Part shown: positions 1 through 13,200 of the stretch, piece after piece
How positions within the stretch are numbered: the stretch's first letter is position 1
Layout of the letters: each line of letters starts with the position of its first letter
Source: Charina bottae
Lineage: Eukaryota; Chordata; Lepidosauria; Squamata; Charinaidae
NCBI GenBank assembly: GCA_023362775.1
Contig: JALMGJ010000015.1
Location: 11,295,501 to 11,359,500, forward strand
Direction of reading: 5' to 3'
Length of the DNA stretch: 64,000 nt
Notes under the pieces: model-generated
What the model was told of the DNA's origin: nothing
What the model saw: the letters and a program-made list of their open reading frames with translations, nothing else
Database searches by the model: none
Position numbers and translations under genes: made by a program

Positions 1-187
1 GCCCCATCAGCTTCAACTCTTATACCAAGAGTTAAGTCCAATTGGGAGCTGTAAGAAATCATCTCTCACAATGTCAGTCCTATACTTTGTCTGAATACCC
101 TGTAAAAGTTTCTATGATAAAAGTAGCCTTAAGTCATAATGCTTGACCTTCTCCAAAAGTCACAGAACTGAAATCTAATCTCTATAC

Positions 188-381
188 CAGGGTTCCCCAA
201 TGTGGTCAATATCAACCACCAAGGGTTGATGGGACTATCCATTGTTGTTGTTGTTATTTGTAGTACTATTAGTTAAAGTAGTATTTATTAAATTACTTTC
301 ATATAATAAATGTCTGGGGGTTGATGAACAATCTGAAACTTCATGAAGGGATTGATGACCTGAAGGGTTTGGGGACCCCTG
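188..381. mobile_element. Short hAT-type MITE
   Basis: The ends are inverted: it opens with CAGGGTTCCCCAA and closes with TTGGGGACCCCTG. It is flanked by 8-bp near-identical duplications, CTCTATAC (180-187) and CTCTAAAC (382-389), 7 of 8 matching. Eight-base duplications and CAGGG-like termini are typical of the hAT superfamily. There is no transposase frame, so it is non-autonomous. Confidence 0.7.
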
Positions 382-389
382 CTCTAAAC

Positions 390-1427
390 AAAAAATACAT
401 AAAATGCAGGGTCATTGTATTGACCCTACTGAGTGAATGTAAGAGCCTATATTTTCTTCCTTGGAATCTTATTTATTTTATTTTATTTTTCATCAAAATT
501 GCATCAATGAGCTACTTTTTTTAACCATTATTTTAATTTGTACCAGCTAGGGTTCCATGCAGTGCAGCAGAAGATAGAAATAAATTATCTTAGTAGCTAA
601 GTATGCTTTTGAATTAAGAAGAGGTATGGGAATTACTGTACAATAAAATAAAATAAAAATGCAATATGATAATCTAATTGAACCATAGGAGCATTTGACA
701 AAACTATATAACATATATTGTAAATCTATTCAGTTTACTATTGTATATCAATATGAAGCATGACAATATTAAGACAGCAACTGCTCTTTCTCTCTTCATA
801 ATTTTATCATTGGCGATCACTCGCAGCTGAGTAAGAACAAATAAGAGATGAGCTTGCAGTACCCCCTAGTCTGGAGGAAGTCAGTAAAGCCACTAAACAA
901 ATGTCATAATTTTAATGCATATATGATTACTCCATTATTGCTGAAGTTGCTTATTTGGGGCATTTTCAGAATGAAACATAAAATAATTGCAAACAAATAT
1001 GCATAACAGTTGATATTGTTTTCAAGTTCTAGCGTTCTGTACCAAAGGACGGAATGTTTAGTTGTATCAGGAAATGTCCAAGACTCAAACTGCAGAGAAT
1101 CACATATTGTATAACGATGTTCTTTGAGATATGGAGGATCTTAAAGAATTGTTGGTGACAATGGCACAAGGACTCCTTATGAAAAAATAAACTAATACTG
1201 AATTTATCAGTGTGTCTCTCTGTGTGTACACACAGTTGGATTTATAGGCCATTTTGGAATTGAGACTGAACTCCAAAACATAGGAAGTCCCTCCTACTTT
1301 CAACCCAGTCCTCCTCCTGCCCACTAAACCAGTGCCGATCACCAAGAGGAATTTGTTCACTGTTTTGTTCATCTGAGCTGAAATTTCTTATGAATAAAAA
1401 TTCTTTCCCTACTCCCTCCTTCTAGCC
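390..1427. other. Unannotated AT-rich stretch
   Basis: I see no exon, repeat end or RNA gene here. Short open frames of 60-90 codons have no recognisable motif and no codon bias. Confidence 0.5.
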
Positions 1428-1703
1428 CATAGCTTTCCAAAATGTCTGTCACACCACACTACTGTGTCACCTGCGGTGTCCTGGTGTGTTGCGCAAAAAC
1501 CCGGAAGCGCTGATGGGGGAACCGAAAGAAGTGGCACCCCCGCCAATCAACGCCACCAGCGCTGATTGGTGGGGGTGCCACTTCTTTCGGTTCCCCTATC
1601 AGTGCTTCCGGGTTTTTTGTGTGACATACCAGGACACCACAGGCCGTGCCGCCACCGCCGCCATTGGTGTGTGTCGCCAACATGAAAAGTTTGGAAAGCT
1701 CTG
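1428..1703. mobile_element. GC-rich hAT-type MITE, copy 1
   Basis: The terminal inverted repeats are CATAGCTTTCC and GGAAAGCTCTG. The flanking 8-bp duplication TTCTAGCC is perfect (1420-1427 and 1704-1711). The interior is a long imperfect palindrome: roughly 1495-1556 folds back onto 1560-1618, around a short GC-rich spacer. Two further copies with the same termini and their own 8-bp duplications lie at 17060-17389 and 61924-62298. No transposase is encoded, so mobilisation by an unlinked hAT enzyme is inferred. Confidence 0.85.
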
Positions 1704-1813
1704 TTCTAGCCACTGAAGAATTCTGTCAATTTCCCAAAGAAATTTTCCCACTCCAATGTGTTTTATAAAAAATATGCAGTACAGAGTCCTAACTACAGAC
1801 ATACAGTCAGGAG

Positions 1814-1817
<4 letters not shown>

Positions 1818-1848
<31 letters not shown>
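1818..1848. repeat. (TG)n microsatellite
   Basis: Uninterrupted TG dinucleotide run just upstream of a SINE remnant. Confidence 0.95.
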
Positions 1849-1851
<3 letters not shown>

Positions 1852-1862
1852 AGTCAAGCCAT

Positions 1863-2050
1863 CAGGATAGAAACCAGGAGACTCTGAATTCTAGTCCTGC
1901 CTTAGGCACAAAGCCAGCTGGGTGACCTTGGGCCAGTCCCCCTCTCTCAGCCCTAGGAAGGAGGCAATGGCAAACCACTTCTGAAATCTTGCCAAGAAAA
2001 CTGCAGGGAGTAGTCTAGGCAGTCACCAGGAGTCAAAAACTAACTCAAAG
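1863..2050 (+). mobile_element. Sauria-SINE-like remnant
   Basis: It shares CTAGTCCTGCCTTAGGCAC, AAGCCAGCTGGGTGACC and the downstream CTTGCCAAGAAAACTGCAGG with the SINE at 47526-48170. The tRNA-like head is mostly missing or decayed. The 3' portion fades into AGTCACCAGGAGTC. SINEs of this head are described in squamates. Confidence 0.75.
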
Positions 2051-4464
2051 ACTATATCATCGATCTCTGTCTCTGCCTGGGGATCAACCAATTATTTCAC
2101 TCACTATATTCCTATGCAACTGGGAGACCAGGGTTTCTACTCACTCGTTTTTCTACCAGTCACTCTCTCTTTGCCTAATGCACCCAATGTGGTAATTGTG
2201 CAAATAAATAAAATCCCTGCACATAAAGTGTTAGCATATCAGGAAGACCACTACATTGTGTTCATTTCAAAGAATGCAACTTTGTATTTTTCATCTAGTG
2301 GAAAGTAACCATGTGAGACAACAACCAGAGAACCGGGTTTGGGACTATCAAACATACATGGGTTAATCTTTCACTTTTCTTTTTTCGTTTCCAAATTGAC
2401 AACAAAAAGAGTTTTGTTTCTTTTAATAGTTTTTGGTGTTGGGGGGGTGGATTTCAGGAAAGAAGCATCTGGGAATGTAAGGATTAAACATTTATTTTTA
2501 TTAAACTTTGCAAAGCAAATGAAGGCTTTATACTGGAGATATTAAAATGCCAGTTTGCATCATTTTTTTGTTTAATTCAGGAAAGTGACTTTTAGATTAC
2601 TCTCCCAAAATAATTATTATGACACTTATTTTTGTTTTTATAACAGCGTTGGAAGTAAATGAACAATGACCATGCTATTTTCCAATATTTGACAAAGCAA
2701 GCAAGCTCTTATTTTTCTTATTTCCCTAGGAGCTGCAGTAATGATGAATAAAACATTTCCTAATGTAGTCAACATACTTTTTTTCTATATTGTATAACAA
2801 TCATTGTTTTTCCCTAGCCTCCATTTTCTTAGGCTGTCAAAAAGTGGATGGTCTCCAGGGTTGTTTTGTTCTAAAATTCAAGTGCAAACAAATGGGAAAA
2901 TACAATCAACTTGTCCAGTGGGTCAGCTCAGCCAAGTAGTGATAAAAACAATATCTCTCCCCACCCAAAAAAAATATGTGACTTGCTGTGTCTCCAAGTT
3001 GATGCTACCAGTGAAGCTGTACATTGGCTTCTTGTTGCCTATCTCCTAAATATTCCTTGAATATTTTGGGCGATGCTGATGTGGAAATGTCACCAATGAG
3101 CTGAATGTTAAGGAGAAACTTGAATGTCAGGTATCCAAAGAGGCATCAGTTCCATGCTCTTCTATGGCAGGAAGAAATGCAAAGCAAAATTTGACCCAAG
3201 AAAAGAAAGTTTCACCAGAGACTCTTTAAATAATTGGGGAGTAGAATTTTCCCAGGTGCTTTTTTTCTCCCTTTTCCTGCAGCAAGCAAATATATCAATC
3301 ATTTGATTCTCTGGAATAACAATTTATTATCCATGCAGGAGGCCTCAGATTCAATCTGTATCGCATTCTGGTGCATAGTGTCAGATAGTAGCATGTGTCA
3401 TCAGTCTTTATCAAGGAAATCATTCTGTTCTTGTCATCTATTCCTATTAATAAGGCTATTTATTACTTGAGTAATTAATTATGGCAAGGAGGCAGCCATT
3501 GACAGAATAAATATTGATGAATTGCTCAGTGAATATATGCCTCATGTTCTCTAACTAGCTTTAAAAAAGAAGCATTATACTAAAGTATTAGAAAGTCTGT
3601 GGACATGGTCCAATGGAAGTGAAAATATCTGTGGGGTCCCCTATCTCTGTTTGAATCCCCATGTAATTAATGTTGATAGCAAAAGTCCTGTTACCTGATG
3701 CCCAAACTATCAGAAATCTGTATATCAAGACTATCCTTGGGAGTTACCCTTAGCCTCCATTCTTTCTTATTTTGAGAAAGGAATTAAGATTTTTTTCTTT
3801 AGGTCTTTTAATGTAGACTACTACTATTTTAAACCACTTTTATTTTCAATTGTATGTATTCTTTTTTATGTGGTTGCTGTTATATTCTGTCCTGCAGAAA
3901 TACACCTACACTTTCCAAATGTGCAAACTGATTTATCAATTAAAGATGGGCCAGACATTTCATAAATAAATGAATATACAAATATTGCTTGGTCCATGGA
4001 ACAAATGTTTGCAGAAAACTATTGTTAAGTCTTCAGCAAGGATACACTGTGTTTCAAAATGAGGAAGATTGGACAGCCCTAAATACTGATATTTTGATTT
4101 TCAAGTTAGCATAATCCAGCCCTTGCATTATGATTATTTATTGAATGTCTTTGGTGAAACTAGGATGAATGCATCATTTACTTTTCCAGGCAAATAATAG
4201 TAATTTCTGTTCATGAAAAGACAGTGATGAATCTTTTACATTATTTGCATTAGATTGGTCATTTAAACAAAACAACAACAAAAACCACATATTTTTGTTT
4301 ACTAACTGACATTAAGATAGAAAGCTTTCAAAATAATTGGACAAGATATAATTAAGAATCAGTCAGACATGTAATTTAATCAGTAAAAGAGGAAATCTGT
4401 AATAGTTCCTCATGGGGGTGGTTAATTTCATAATGTCCTTCTTTTTATTAAGCTATCTGGCCAT
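2051..4464. other. Unannotated AT-rich stretch
   Basis: No supported gene or repeat boundary. Open frames are short and lack known motifs. Confidence 0.45.
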
Positions 4465-4618
4465 TTGGATTTTATAATTTATTTATTGTATTATTTGATT
4501 GTGTTTTTATATTCTTTATTCTATTTTAATCAGTTTTGTTGTAAACCGCCCAGAGTTCCCCGTTGGGGGAGATGGGTGGTCATATACTGTAAGTTAGATA
4601 AATAATAATAATAATAAG
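4465..4618 (+). mobile_element. L2/CR1-like LINE 3' tail
   Basis: It contains the tail signature seen about ten times in this window: TGTAAACCGCCCAGAG, then a short CCCCGTTGGGGG hairpin, GAGATGGGTGG, and a TA-rich A-tail ending in (AAT)n. Upstream T-rich 3'-UTR sequence resembles that before the better preserved copy at 41806-41910. Assignment to L2 rather than another CR1-superfamily family is inferred. Confidence 0.7.
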
Positions 4619-7600
4619 TCAATAAGTGACTTTACAAATGATTTTTGGTATGCTTCTTAGGTCTTATTCTGGAAGAGTGGGTATTTCTAGAAATATAGAG
4701 TGCAAGTAATGGAAACTTTGCAGAAAAGTAATTATATAATACCAAAAATCTTGATATTAATGGAATTAAAACTGTAGTTAAATATATACCCTGGATATCA
4801 AGAAATTTGTGTGACCTGGGCCCCATGTATAACTAATGGTTTCATTGGGTTTAGAGTTATGTAAGAATTTGCCCAATTTACCAAAAGTTTCATCATACTT
4901 TATATGACTTTTGCTTATTTTCATCAACACTATCAGTAGATAGGTCATTTTTGGCCTTCCTTCCTTCCTTTTCCAACAAAAACTGTCCAGTTTGAAAGAA
5001 TAGGTATTTAAAATTAAGAGTAAAATGCTGAATCTCAGTAATGCAAACATTGCTACAGGCACTCCAGAGATTAAAGATATGCTGCTACACATCTACTGGA
5101 AGCTACCAGCCAGTAAGAAACTGGCATTGCAATGACTGAGTTTGGCCACTTGTCAAAACTCACTCCTAGGAAAGCCTAAAATAGCTGTGGACTTGTCTAG
5201 ACAAAACAAGAGTGAGTTTTAGCAGTCCTTCCCTTGTATATACAGGCCTGATTAGCTTTTTAAAAAGTTTGTGATCCTCCCATCCATTTCTGTGGGTTGC
5301 AATCCACAGTTGGATAATCTCTGACATAAACCAAGGGTATAGTCTGTCTTCCATTTGAGAAGATGGCAAAACATATTTCTCCCCCCATTTTTTTTTATTT
5401 AATTATTGTTCATTTGCTAGTGATCATTCCATACTAGATTCCTAGCTACTTAAGAATCTTAGTATTGGATATTGTGTTTAACTATTGCAATGTTTGCAGA
5501 CTATCTGCTTCTAGATTTGATATTAGAGCCACAACTTCTTTTATTCATCTGCTCTGAATTTGCTGTATTATATCTTTGGATGATGCATTTATAGTTTTAA
5601 CAGGAATGAAGATTGTTTTCATCATAGTCCTTGACACATCGAATACCAGATAATAATTGTCAAGCTTTTGACATGTAGTTTTGCATTTCACTTTCTATAT
5701 GTGCTGGGTTTTATGTGTAGAGTGAAGAGCAGATTGTTTACTACATGTCTTCTGAGGCCAAAATATTTCCCAGTCCTTTATAAGACGTCGGTACTCATCA
5801 AGGCCAAAGATCAAAATGCATTTGAAGCATCCAATTATACTGTACATCTCCATTAAAGGGTTTGATATGAATCTGTATTATAGTTTTATTTGTATTTACT
5901 CATATTCACTTGTATGTTTATAATGGCTTTTTATTTTAACTTCTTTTTTACTTGATATGGTCAAAAGACTAAATCAATAAAGTATCTACTCTACTCCATT
6001 AAAGGGACAGAGTTTGGAATATTAAGAGCCATTTAATTCCGACATAAAACTTCTTGACACTTCACTGGTAATAGTGAAGTAATCTTTGCTAGTTACCTGA
6101 GTTTGATGGGAAAAAGAAACTTTTGATTGCAAACCCAATGACTTTTTTTAACAAATGTTGCCCTTTAGCCACATCAATATGCCATCCAACATCTCTTATT
6201 TCTTTTGTATTGCTCTTTAATTAAGAAGATACAACAAGGTACAAATGATGGTGTTAATAATTTATATTGGGCTCATAGCTTTATTAGCTAGGAGGCTGAG
6301 AACAGAGCCCTTTGGAACATTAGATATGACTTACTGCAATGTAACTTATACCCTGAAGCCCTGCTGATATAGTTATTTATATAGCAGGAGAAAATTGAAA
6401 ACTTCAGAAAAATAAAATATGTGATTTTTTTCCCCCAAGATCAGGAAAAAAAATCATGTCAAAATAATTAAGGCAAATGAAAAGGCTTCACATATTTATT
6501 ACTGTTGTGCTGTTTGTATTTCCAATATGGAAATCCTAGTGACATATTTGACAGTGTTGGCACTGCGGCTAATGCATACTTGGAAAATCTGTGCCACTAA
6601 GAATCGGGACAATAATATGTCCTTGTATAACCATATATCTTAATGGGATGTGTTATTTTGTTGATAGCTCCTTTTTAAAAGAAAATTGTAGAAAAGGATG
6701 GGCAAAAAGTTTCTCTGAAAGCAAAATTAAAGCTAATGCCTTGTAAATATTATTAGTCTTTTTGTGCACTCCTTGTGTTCATTTGGGGACCCCCCCCCAA
6801 AAAAAAAAAGGGAGGATGAGGTTTTGCACTACCTCAGTACTTCATCTCACCTTCAGGTAGTGCCACCCATTCACCAGGTATGTGGGGAGATAAAACATCT
6901 ATAAACCTTGGAAGGAAATGTATGCCCATGTTCTGTATCTTCGAAATCACTGAAATCATCAGTGCAAGCTTGATCTGATATTCAGCAAAGTGTTCTCTCT
7001 GCTATATTGTTGGGCCATTCCTACATTGATGGCTGTATTAGAAAGCATCCCCAGAATACTTTGTCAAGGGGGCACCACCTCTTGGTCTCATTAGATTGTT
7101 TCTCCCCATACATTGCCAATATAAATAGGTTTACTAGTTTGTGAAAACATCTCTGTAAGGGGGAACAAGTAACTGAATTGAATCCTTTCTCCAACTTCTC
7201 CATTCCCTCTTAATAAATAAATAACTGAACAAAGCACAATATGGTATAAGCATGATAAGTTCAAGTGATTGACTTTATGTATTCACTGAAACCCCTTATG
7301 GTACAAAATTGCCGGTGCACATTAAATCCAGATGTGCAGTGCTGCCACAATTACAATATTTACAGCTCTTCCCTGCTGATTTCACAAATAGGCCCTGTCA
7401 ATCAGTTGGACGCTGTTTTATAGTCAAATACATTGCAAAATAAATGAGAAAAAATGAGGGTCTTCAATCAGATATGGCAGGTTCATTCCTTTGTCCTTTG
7501 TTTTATAGAACAGGGCAAAAGGTTCTTTGTTTTAAATCTGTCTTCCTTCACATCTGCTTGTTGGACATGGATATTAGCTCAGAAGCAGTGAACTCTCTGA

Positions 7601-8908
7601 TATATATCCTTTTTTTTTCTCCCCTCTCTCTCTGTTTCTGCTCAGGACAATGTTGTTAGTTTCCAGTGAAGGAGGAACAGAGAGCAGTTGAGTCAGATTA
7701 TCAGCAACAAAGCAATAAAGTTATCAAAGTTTGTAGTTTCCCAACTTTTTAATCACAAACATAATACAAACCAAATATAAATTTCTTGATAAATTCTTCT
7801 ACAGCTGAGCTTGTAAACTGACATAGATTTATTGACTTTAAATATGGCTAAATCTGGATCTATCTCAGACTGTTTACTCTCCAAGATAGGAACTTTGTTC
7901 CAGTTTTCCATGTATAATAGCATAAAAGTAGCAACCAACAAAAATCACAAATGTGTGTGTGTATTTTGTTATGATGTATGTGAGATAATCTTAGATATAT
8001 TACATTCATAAATCGTATGTTAATTACACTAATAAATCTTGCTTTAGTATAGTGATTTTTGTTTTATCTCTGGGCTGTTCAAAAGTCTGCCACCCACAAC
8101 ATTTGATTAGATTTGATTGGTGTAGCCATTTAGTTTCCCATTTAAACTGATTAATACTTGTAGTTCCCTAAATTAAGAAGTCCATTACTTAGGGTAGTAA
8201 TTTAGAATACAGATTTCCTCCCACTTCTTAAAGTCAAAATCAACTCATAGTTTTTTTTCTAGCTTTGAGACCAACATGTCACATGTGCATACATGAACAT
8301 TTATTCCTCTTCTCACCCACTTGGATCTATTCTCCTGTTCCCAACCAAACATCCTTTGACATCTAGTTGTTTTCAAAGAGCTGAAAGCTGACAGCCCCAG
8401 TAGTCATGTAGTATTGTTAGATTGCTGCCAACCTGTTAAGTATGACAAGTCATGAATGGCAGCCCATATCTTCCTTGGCTTACAGTGACTAGTCACTCTT
8501 TGGCATTAGTCCTAAATGCACTTTTCTGGAAACAGGGCTTTCAGAACTGTGAGACTTATTTCCACCAAAAAAGTTAAATCTGTGTTCAGTCCAGTGCCTC
8601 TGCCAATACAGAACAGAATGCCTGCCTGTGCACATAAAATCTCTTTTTCAATCCCAGAAAGCATTGCCTAGCCGCAATCCCCAGCCCCATGAAGTTAGAT
8701 TTAATAAATGTGTGCAAATCTTTAAAAGGGATGAACAGCTAATAGCTGTACATGTATACACATGCAGAAATAGTTGAGGGCAGCTTCCAAATCTCTCATG
8801 CCAGCCTGGAAAAATATGTGGCTGGTTTAATGATATAAAAGGAGGTGCTCCATAATGTTCCCAAGCATTTTGAATATACTCATTTGAAGTATTTTCAATG
8901 CTTACAAT
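4619..8908. other. Unannotated stretch, 4.3 kb
   Basis: I recognise no exon or complete repeat. A C-run followed by an A-run occurs at about 6790-6811. Everything else appears to be unique or decayed AT-rich sequence. Confidence 0.4.
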
Positions 8909-9222
8909 AGGGACCGCGGTGGCTCAGTGGTTAAGACGCTGAGTCAGAAGCCATTAAGGCTGAAAACTCGGCAGTTCGAAACCCGAGTGTGAGCTGTGTG
9001 CCGGAGTAAGCTCCCAGCAATTAGTAAAATCAGTCCCAGCTTCTGTCAACCTAGCAGTTCAAAAGCATGCAAATGCGAGTAGATAAATTAGGTACCACTT
9101 CGGTGGGAAAAATCACAGGGACATGAAAGGAGCCTCCTTGGGCGTCCACTAGGCAACGGTGATGTCACCGGCAAATCCTTTCACTACAGAAGCAAAAGCT
9201 TCTGACACGAAACAACAACAAG
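8909..9222 (+). mobile_element. tRNA-headed SINE with RTE-like tail
   Basis: The head carries a Pol III A-box-like TGGCTCAGTGGTTAA (8920-8934) and a B-box-like GCAGTTCGAAACCC (8971-8984). The 3' end is ACACGAAACAACAACAA, matching the CAACAACAA ends of the BovB/RTE fragments at 18859 and 61610. A 10-bp duplication TGCTTACAAT flanks it (8899-8908 and 9223-9232). Mobilisation by an RTE/BovB LINE is inferred from the shared tail. The head is a SINE promoter remnant, not a functional tRNA gene: no acceptor stem pairing is evident. Confidence 0.85.
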
Positions 9223-9497
9223 TGCTTACAATGCATATGTGTATTTATTAAAGTTGTATATTTACATGTGATATCCATGGCCAACTACAAAAATTGATAT
9301 GCATTTGTTTATGTTCTATTGCTGTAAGCAAAGGCTGGAAGACTGGGCATGAAAACTGGTATATTTGAACAATGAACTTGAATTATATAGGGTTATGAGT
9401 GAGTCATAGGAACATGTTTGCAGAGTACGCCAAATTATTATGGAACTGTAAAGAGCCCCAAAAGCATTTCTCCAAGTGGAATGAATGGATATTCATT

Positions 9498-9560
9498 CAT
9501 GGGTTGTAAACCGCCCAGAGTCCACTCTGTGGGGGAAGATGGGCGGTGATATAAGTTGGA
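9498..9560 (+). mobile_element. L2/CR1-like LINE 3' tail fragment
   Basis: TTGTAAACCGCCCAGAGTCC, a short hairpin and GATGGGCGGTGATATAA form the recurrent tail signature. The tail passes directly into the (GGAT)n array, so the microsatellite probably grew from the LINE tail. Confidence 0.75.
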
Positions 9561-9619
9561 TGGATGGATGGATGGATGGATGGATGGATGGATGGATGGA
9601 TGGATGGATGGATGGATGG

Positions 9620-9693
<74 letters not shown>

Positions 9694-9694
9694 G
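9557..9694. repeat. (GGAT)n then (GAAA)n microsatellites
   Basis: About 15 units of GGAT run into about 18 units of GAAA with no gap. Open frames on both strands here are simple translations of the repeat (for example MDGW repeats) and are not genes. Confidence 0.95.
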
Positions 9695-9943
9695 ACAAAT
9701 GCGGGTTAGTTGTCAAGTGATACACTCCGGGAGAAACTACCAATGATGTAATAGTTTTATACATTAGAAATCACATATATAATACAGTGTCCAATTCTGG
9801 CAACCCTACCTCAAAAATTATATTGCAGAGCTGGAAAAGGAAAATTAAGAGTGTTTTCCAGTTTAGAAAATACAGGAAAAAAATACTACTGAACAGTGAT
9901 TTATAGAATTATTCACAGTATGGGCATAAAATATGAGGAGATA

Positions 9944-9995
9944 CCTCCCTCCCTCCCTCCCTCCCTCCCTCCCTCTCTCTCTCTCTCTCTCTCGT

Positions 9996-10066
<71 letters not shown>

Positions 10067-10080
10067 AACACACACACACA
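9944..10080. repeat. (CCCT)n-(CT)n-(CA)n compound microsatellite
   Basis: Three simple arrays abut: CCCT to about 9974, CT with rare interruptions to about 10054, then CA/CAAA to 10080. It ends 17 bases before the left target-site duplication of BovB. Confidence 0.95.
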
Positions 10081-10096
10081 CTTTATCTCATAAATT

Positions 10097-10107
10097 ATTA
10101 GAAGTCA
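10097..10107. repeat. BovB target-site duplication, left
   Basis: ATTAGAAGTCA, repeated exactly at 13330-13340. Confidence 0.9.
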
Positions 10108-10292
10108 GTTTCTCCAGCAAAGGAGATCGTTACCTTGTCGTGGTGCTGGAGCTTGAGCACCTCAATGAAACCATGAGCTAAACCGTGAAGGGACACCCAA
10201 GACGGGAAGGTCGTGGCAGAGAGGTCAGACTAAATACGATCCCTGGGGAAGGTAATGGCAACCCACCCCAGTATTCTTGCCATGAAAACTAA

Positions 10293-13200
10293 ATGGATCA
10301 GTACAACCAAAGATATGTCAGTATACCATCGGAAGATGGGACTCCCAGGTCGGAAGATGGTCAAAATGCTACTGGGGAGGAACAGAGGATACGTTCAACT
10401 AGCCCCAGATGTGATGATGCAGCTAGCTCAAAGCCGAAAGGACGGCTAGCGGCCGACGGTGCTGGTGGTGAACGACGAATCCGATGTTCTAAAGATCAAC
10501 ACACCATAGGAACCTGGAATGTAAGATCTATGAGCCAGGGCAAATTGGATGTGGTTATTGGTGAGATGTCAAGATTAAATATAGACATTTTAGGTGTCAG
10601 TGAACTGAAATGGACTGGGATGGGCCACTTCACATCAGATGACTACCAGATCTACTACTGTGGACAAGAGGACCACAGAAGAAATGGAGTAGCCTTCATA
10701 ATTAATAATAAAGTGGCTAAAGCAGTGCTTGGATACAATCCAAAAAACGATAGAATGATCTCAATTCGAATTCAGGGTAAGCCATTTAACATCACAGTGA
10801 TCCAAATATACGCCCCAACCACAGATGCTGAAGAAGCAGAAGTAGATCAGTTCTATGAGGATCTGCAGCACCTACTAGATAATACACCAAAAAGAGATAT
10901 TATTTTCATTACAGGAGACTGGAATGCTAAGGTGGGCAGTCAGACGACACCTGGAATTACAGGCAAGCATGGTCTGGGAGAACAAAATGAAGCAGGACAT
11001 AGGCTGATAGAATTTTGCCAAGACAACTCACTGTGCATAACAAACACTGTCTTCCAACAACCTAAAAGACGACTTTATACATGGACTTCACCAGATGGTC
11101 GACACCGAAATCAGATTGACTACATCCTTTGCAGCCAAAGGTGGCGGACATCTATACAGTTGGTAAAAACAAGACCTGGAGCTGACTGTAGTTCAGATCA
11201 CGAACTTCTTATTGCAAAATTTAGAATCAGACTAAAGAGAATAGGGAAGACCCACAGATCAGTTAGATATGAGCTCACTAATATTCCTAAGGAATATGCA
11301 GTGGAGGTGAAGAATAGATTTAAGGGACTAGATTTAGTAGATAGGGTCCCAGAAGAACTATGGACAGAAGTTCGCAACATTGTTCAGGAGGCGGCAACAA
11401 AAAACGTCCCAAAGAAAAAGAAAACCAAGAAGGCAAGATGGCTGTCTGCTGAAACACTGGAAGTAGCCCAAGAAAGAAGGAAAGCAAAAGGCAACAGTGA
11501 TAGGGGGAGATATGCCCAATTAAATGCAAAATTCCAGAGGTTAGCCAGAAGAGATAAGGAATTATTTTTAAACAAGCAATGTGCGGAAGTGGAAGAAGAC
11601 AATAGAATAGGAAGGACAAGAGACCTCTTCCAGAAAATTAGAAACATTGGAGGTAAATTCCAGGCAAAAATGGGTATGATCAAAAACAAAGATGGCAAGG
11701 ACCTAACAGAAGCAGAAGAGATCAAGAAAAGGTGGCAAGAATATACGGAAGATCTGTATAGGAAGGATAATAATATTGGAGATAGCTTTGACGGTGTGGT
11801 CAGTGAGTTAGAGCCAGACATCCTGAAGAGTGAGGTTGAATGGGCCTTAAGAAGCATTGCTAATAACAAGGCAGCAGGAGACGATGGTATCCCAGCTGAA
11901 CTGTTTAAAATCTTGCAAGATGATGCTGTCAAGGTGATGCATGCCATATGCCAGCAAATTTGGAAAACACAAGAATGGCCATCAGATTGGAAAAAATCAA
12001 CTTATATCCCCATACCAAAAAAGGGAAGCACTAAAGAATGTTCAAACTATTGAACAGTGGCACTTATTTCACATGCCAGTAAGGTAATGCTCAAGATCTT
12101 GCAAGGTAGACTCCAGCAATTCATGGAGCGAGAATTGCCAGATGTACAAGCTGGGTTTAGAAAAGGCAGAGGAACTAGAGACCAAATTGCCAATATCCGC
12201 TGGATAATGGAGAAAGCCAGGGAATTTCAGAAAAACATCTATTTCTGTTTTATTGACTATTCTAAAGCCTTTGACTGTGTGGATCATAACAAATTGTGGC
12301 AAGTTCTTGGTGGTATGGGGATACCAAGTCATCTTGTCTGCCTCCTGAGGAATCTGTATAACGACCAAGTAGCAACGGTAAGAACAGAGCACGGAACAAC
12401 GGACTGGTTTAAGATTGGGAAAGGAGTACGGCAGGGTTGTATACCCTCACCCTACCTATTCAACCTGTACGCAGAACACTTCATGCAACATGCTGGGCTT
12501 GAGGAATCCAAGGCTGGAGTTAAAATCGCTGGAAGAAACATTAACAATCTCAGATATGCAGATGATACCACTTTGATGGCTGAAAGCGAGGAGGAGTTGA
12601 GGAGCCTTATGACGAAGGTGAAAGAAGAAAGTGCAAAAGCTGGATTGCAGTTAAACCTCAAAAAAACCAAGATTATGGCAACGAGCTTGATTGATGACTG
12701 GCAAATAGAGGGAGAAAAAGTGGAGGCAGTGACAGACTTTGTATTTCTAGGCACAAAGATTACTGCAGACGCTGACTGCAGCCAGGAAATCAGAAGACGT
12801 CTACTTCTTGGGAGGAGAGCAATGGCAAATCTTGATAAAATAGTTAAGAGCAGAGACATCACACTGACAACAAAGGTCCGCATAGTTAAAGCAATGGTAT
12901 TCCCTGTAGTAACCTATGGCTGTGAGAGCTGGACCATAAGGAAGGCTGAGCAAAGGAAGATAGATGCTTTTGAACTGTGGTGTTGGAGGAAAATTCTGAG
13001 AGTGCCTTGGACTGCAAGAAGATCAAACCAGTCCATCCTCCAGGAAATAAAGCCAGACTGCTCACTTGAGGGAATGATATTAAAGGCAAAACTGAAGTAC
13101 TTTGGCCACATAATGAGAAGACAGGATACCCTGGAGAAGAAGCTGATGCTAGGGAAAGTGGAAGGCAAAAGGAAGAGGGGCCGACCAAGGGCAAGATGGA

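Noticed and set aside
8911..8984. Possible tRNA gene with A and B boxes
   Set aside because: Acceptor and anticodon stems do not pair, and the sequence continues into a SINE body with its own duplications.
9438..9764. Open frames of 60-108 codons with MDGW, KERK, LSFFLS or HPSI repeats
   Set aside because: They are direct translations of the (GGAT)n and (GAAA)n arrays on either strand and have no independent coding signal.
9863..10181. Serine/leucine- and arginine/glutamate-rich frames
   Set aside because: Translations of CT, CCCT and CA repeats.
11384..11947. Antisense 187-codon frame and other minus-strand frames within BovB
   Set aside because: They are shadows of the BovB coding strand, with no domain or initiation context of their own.
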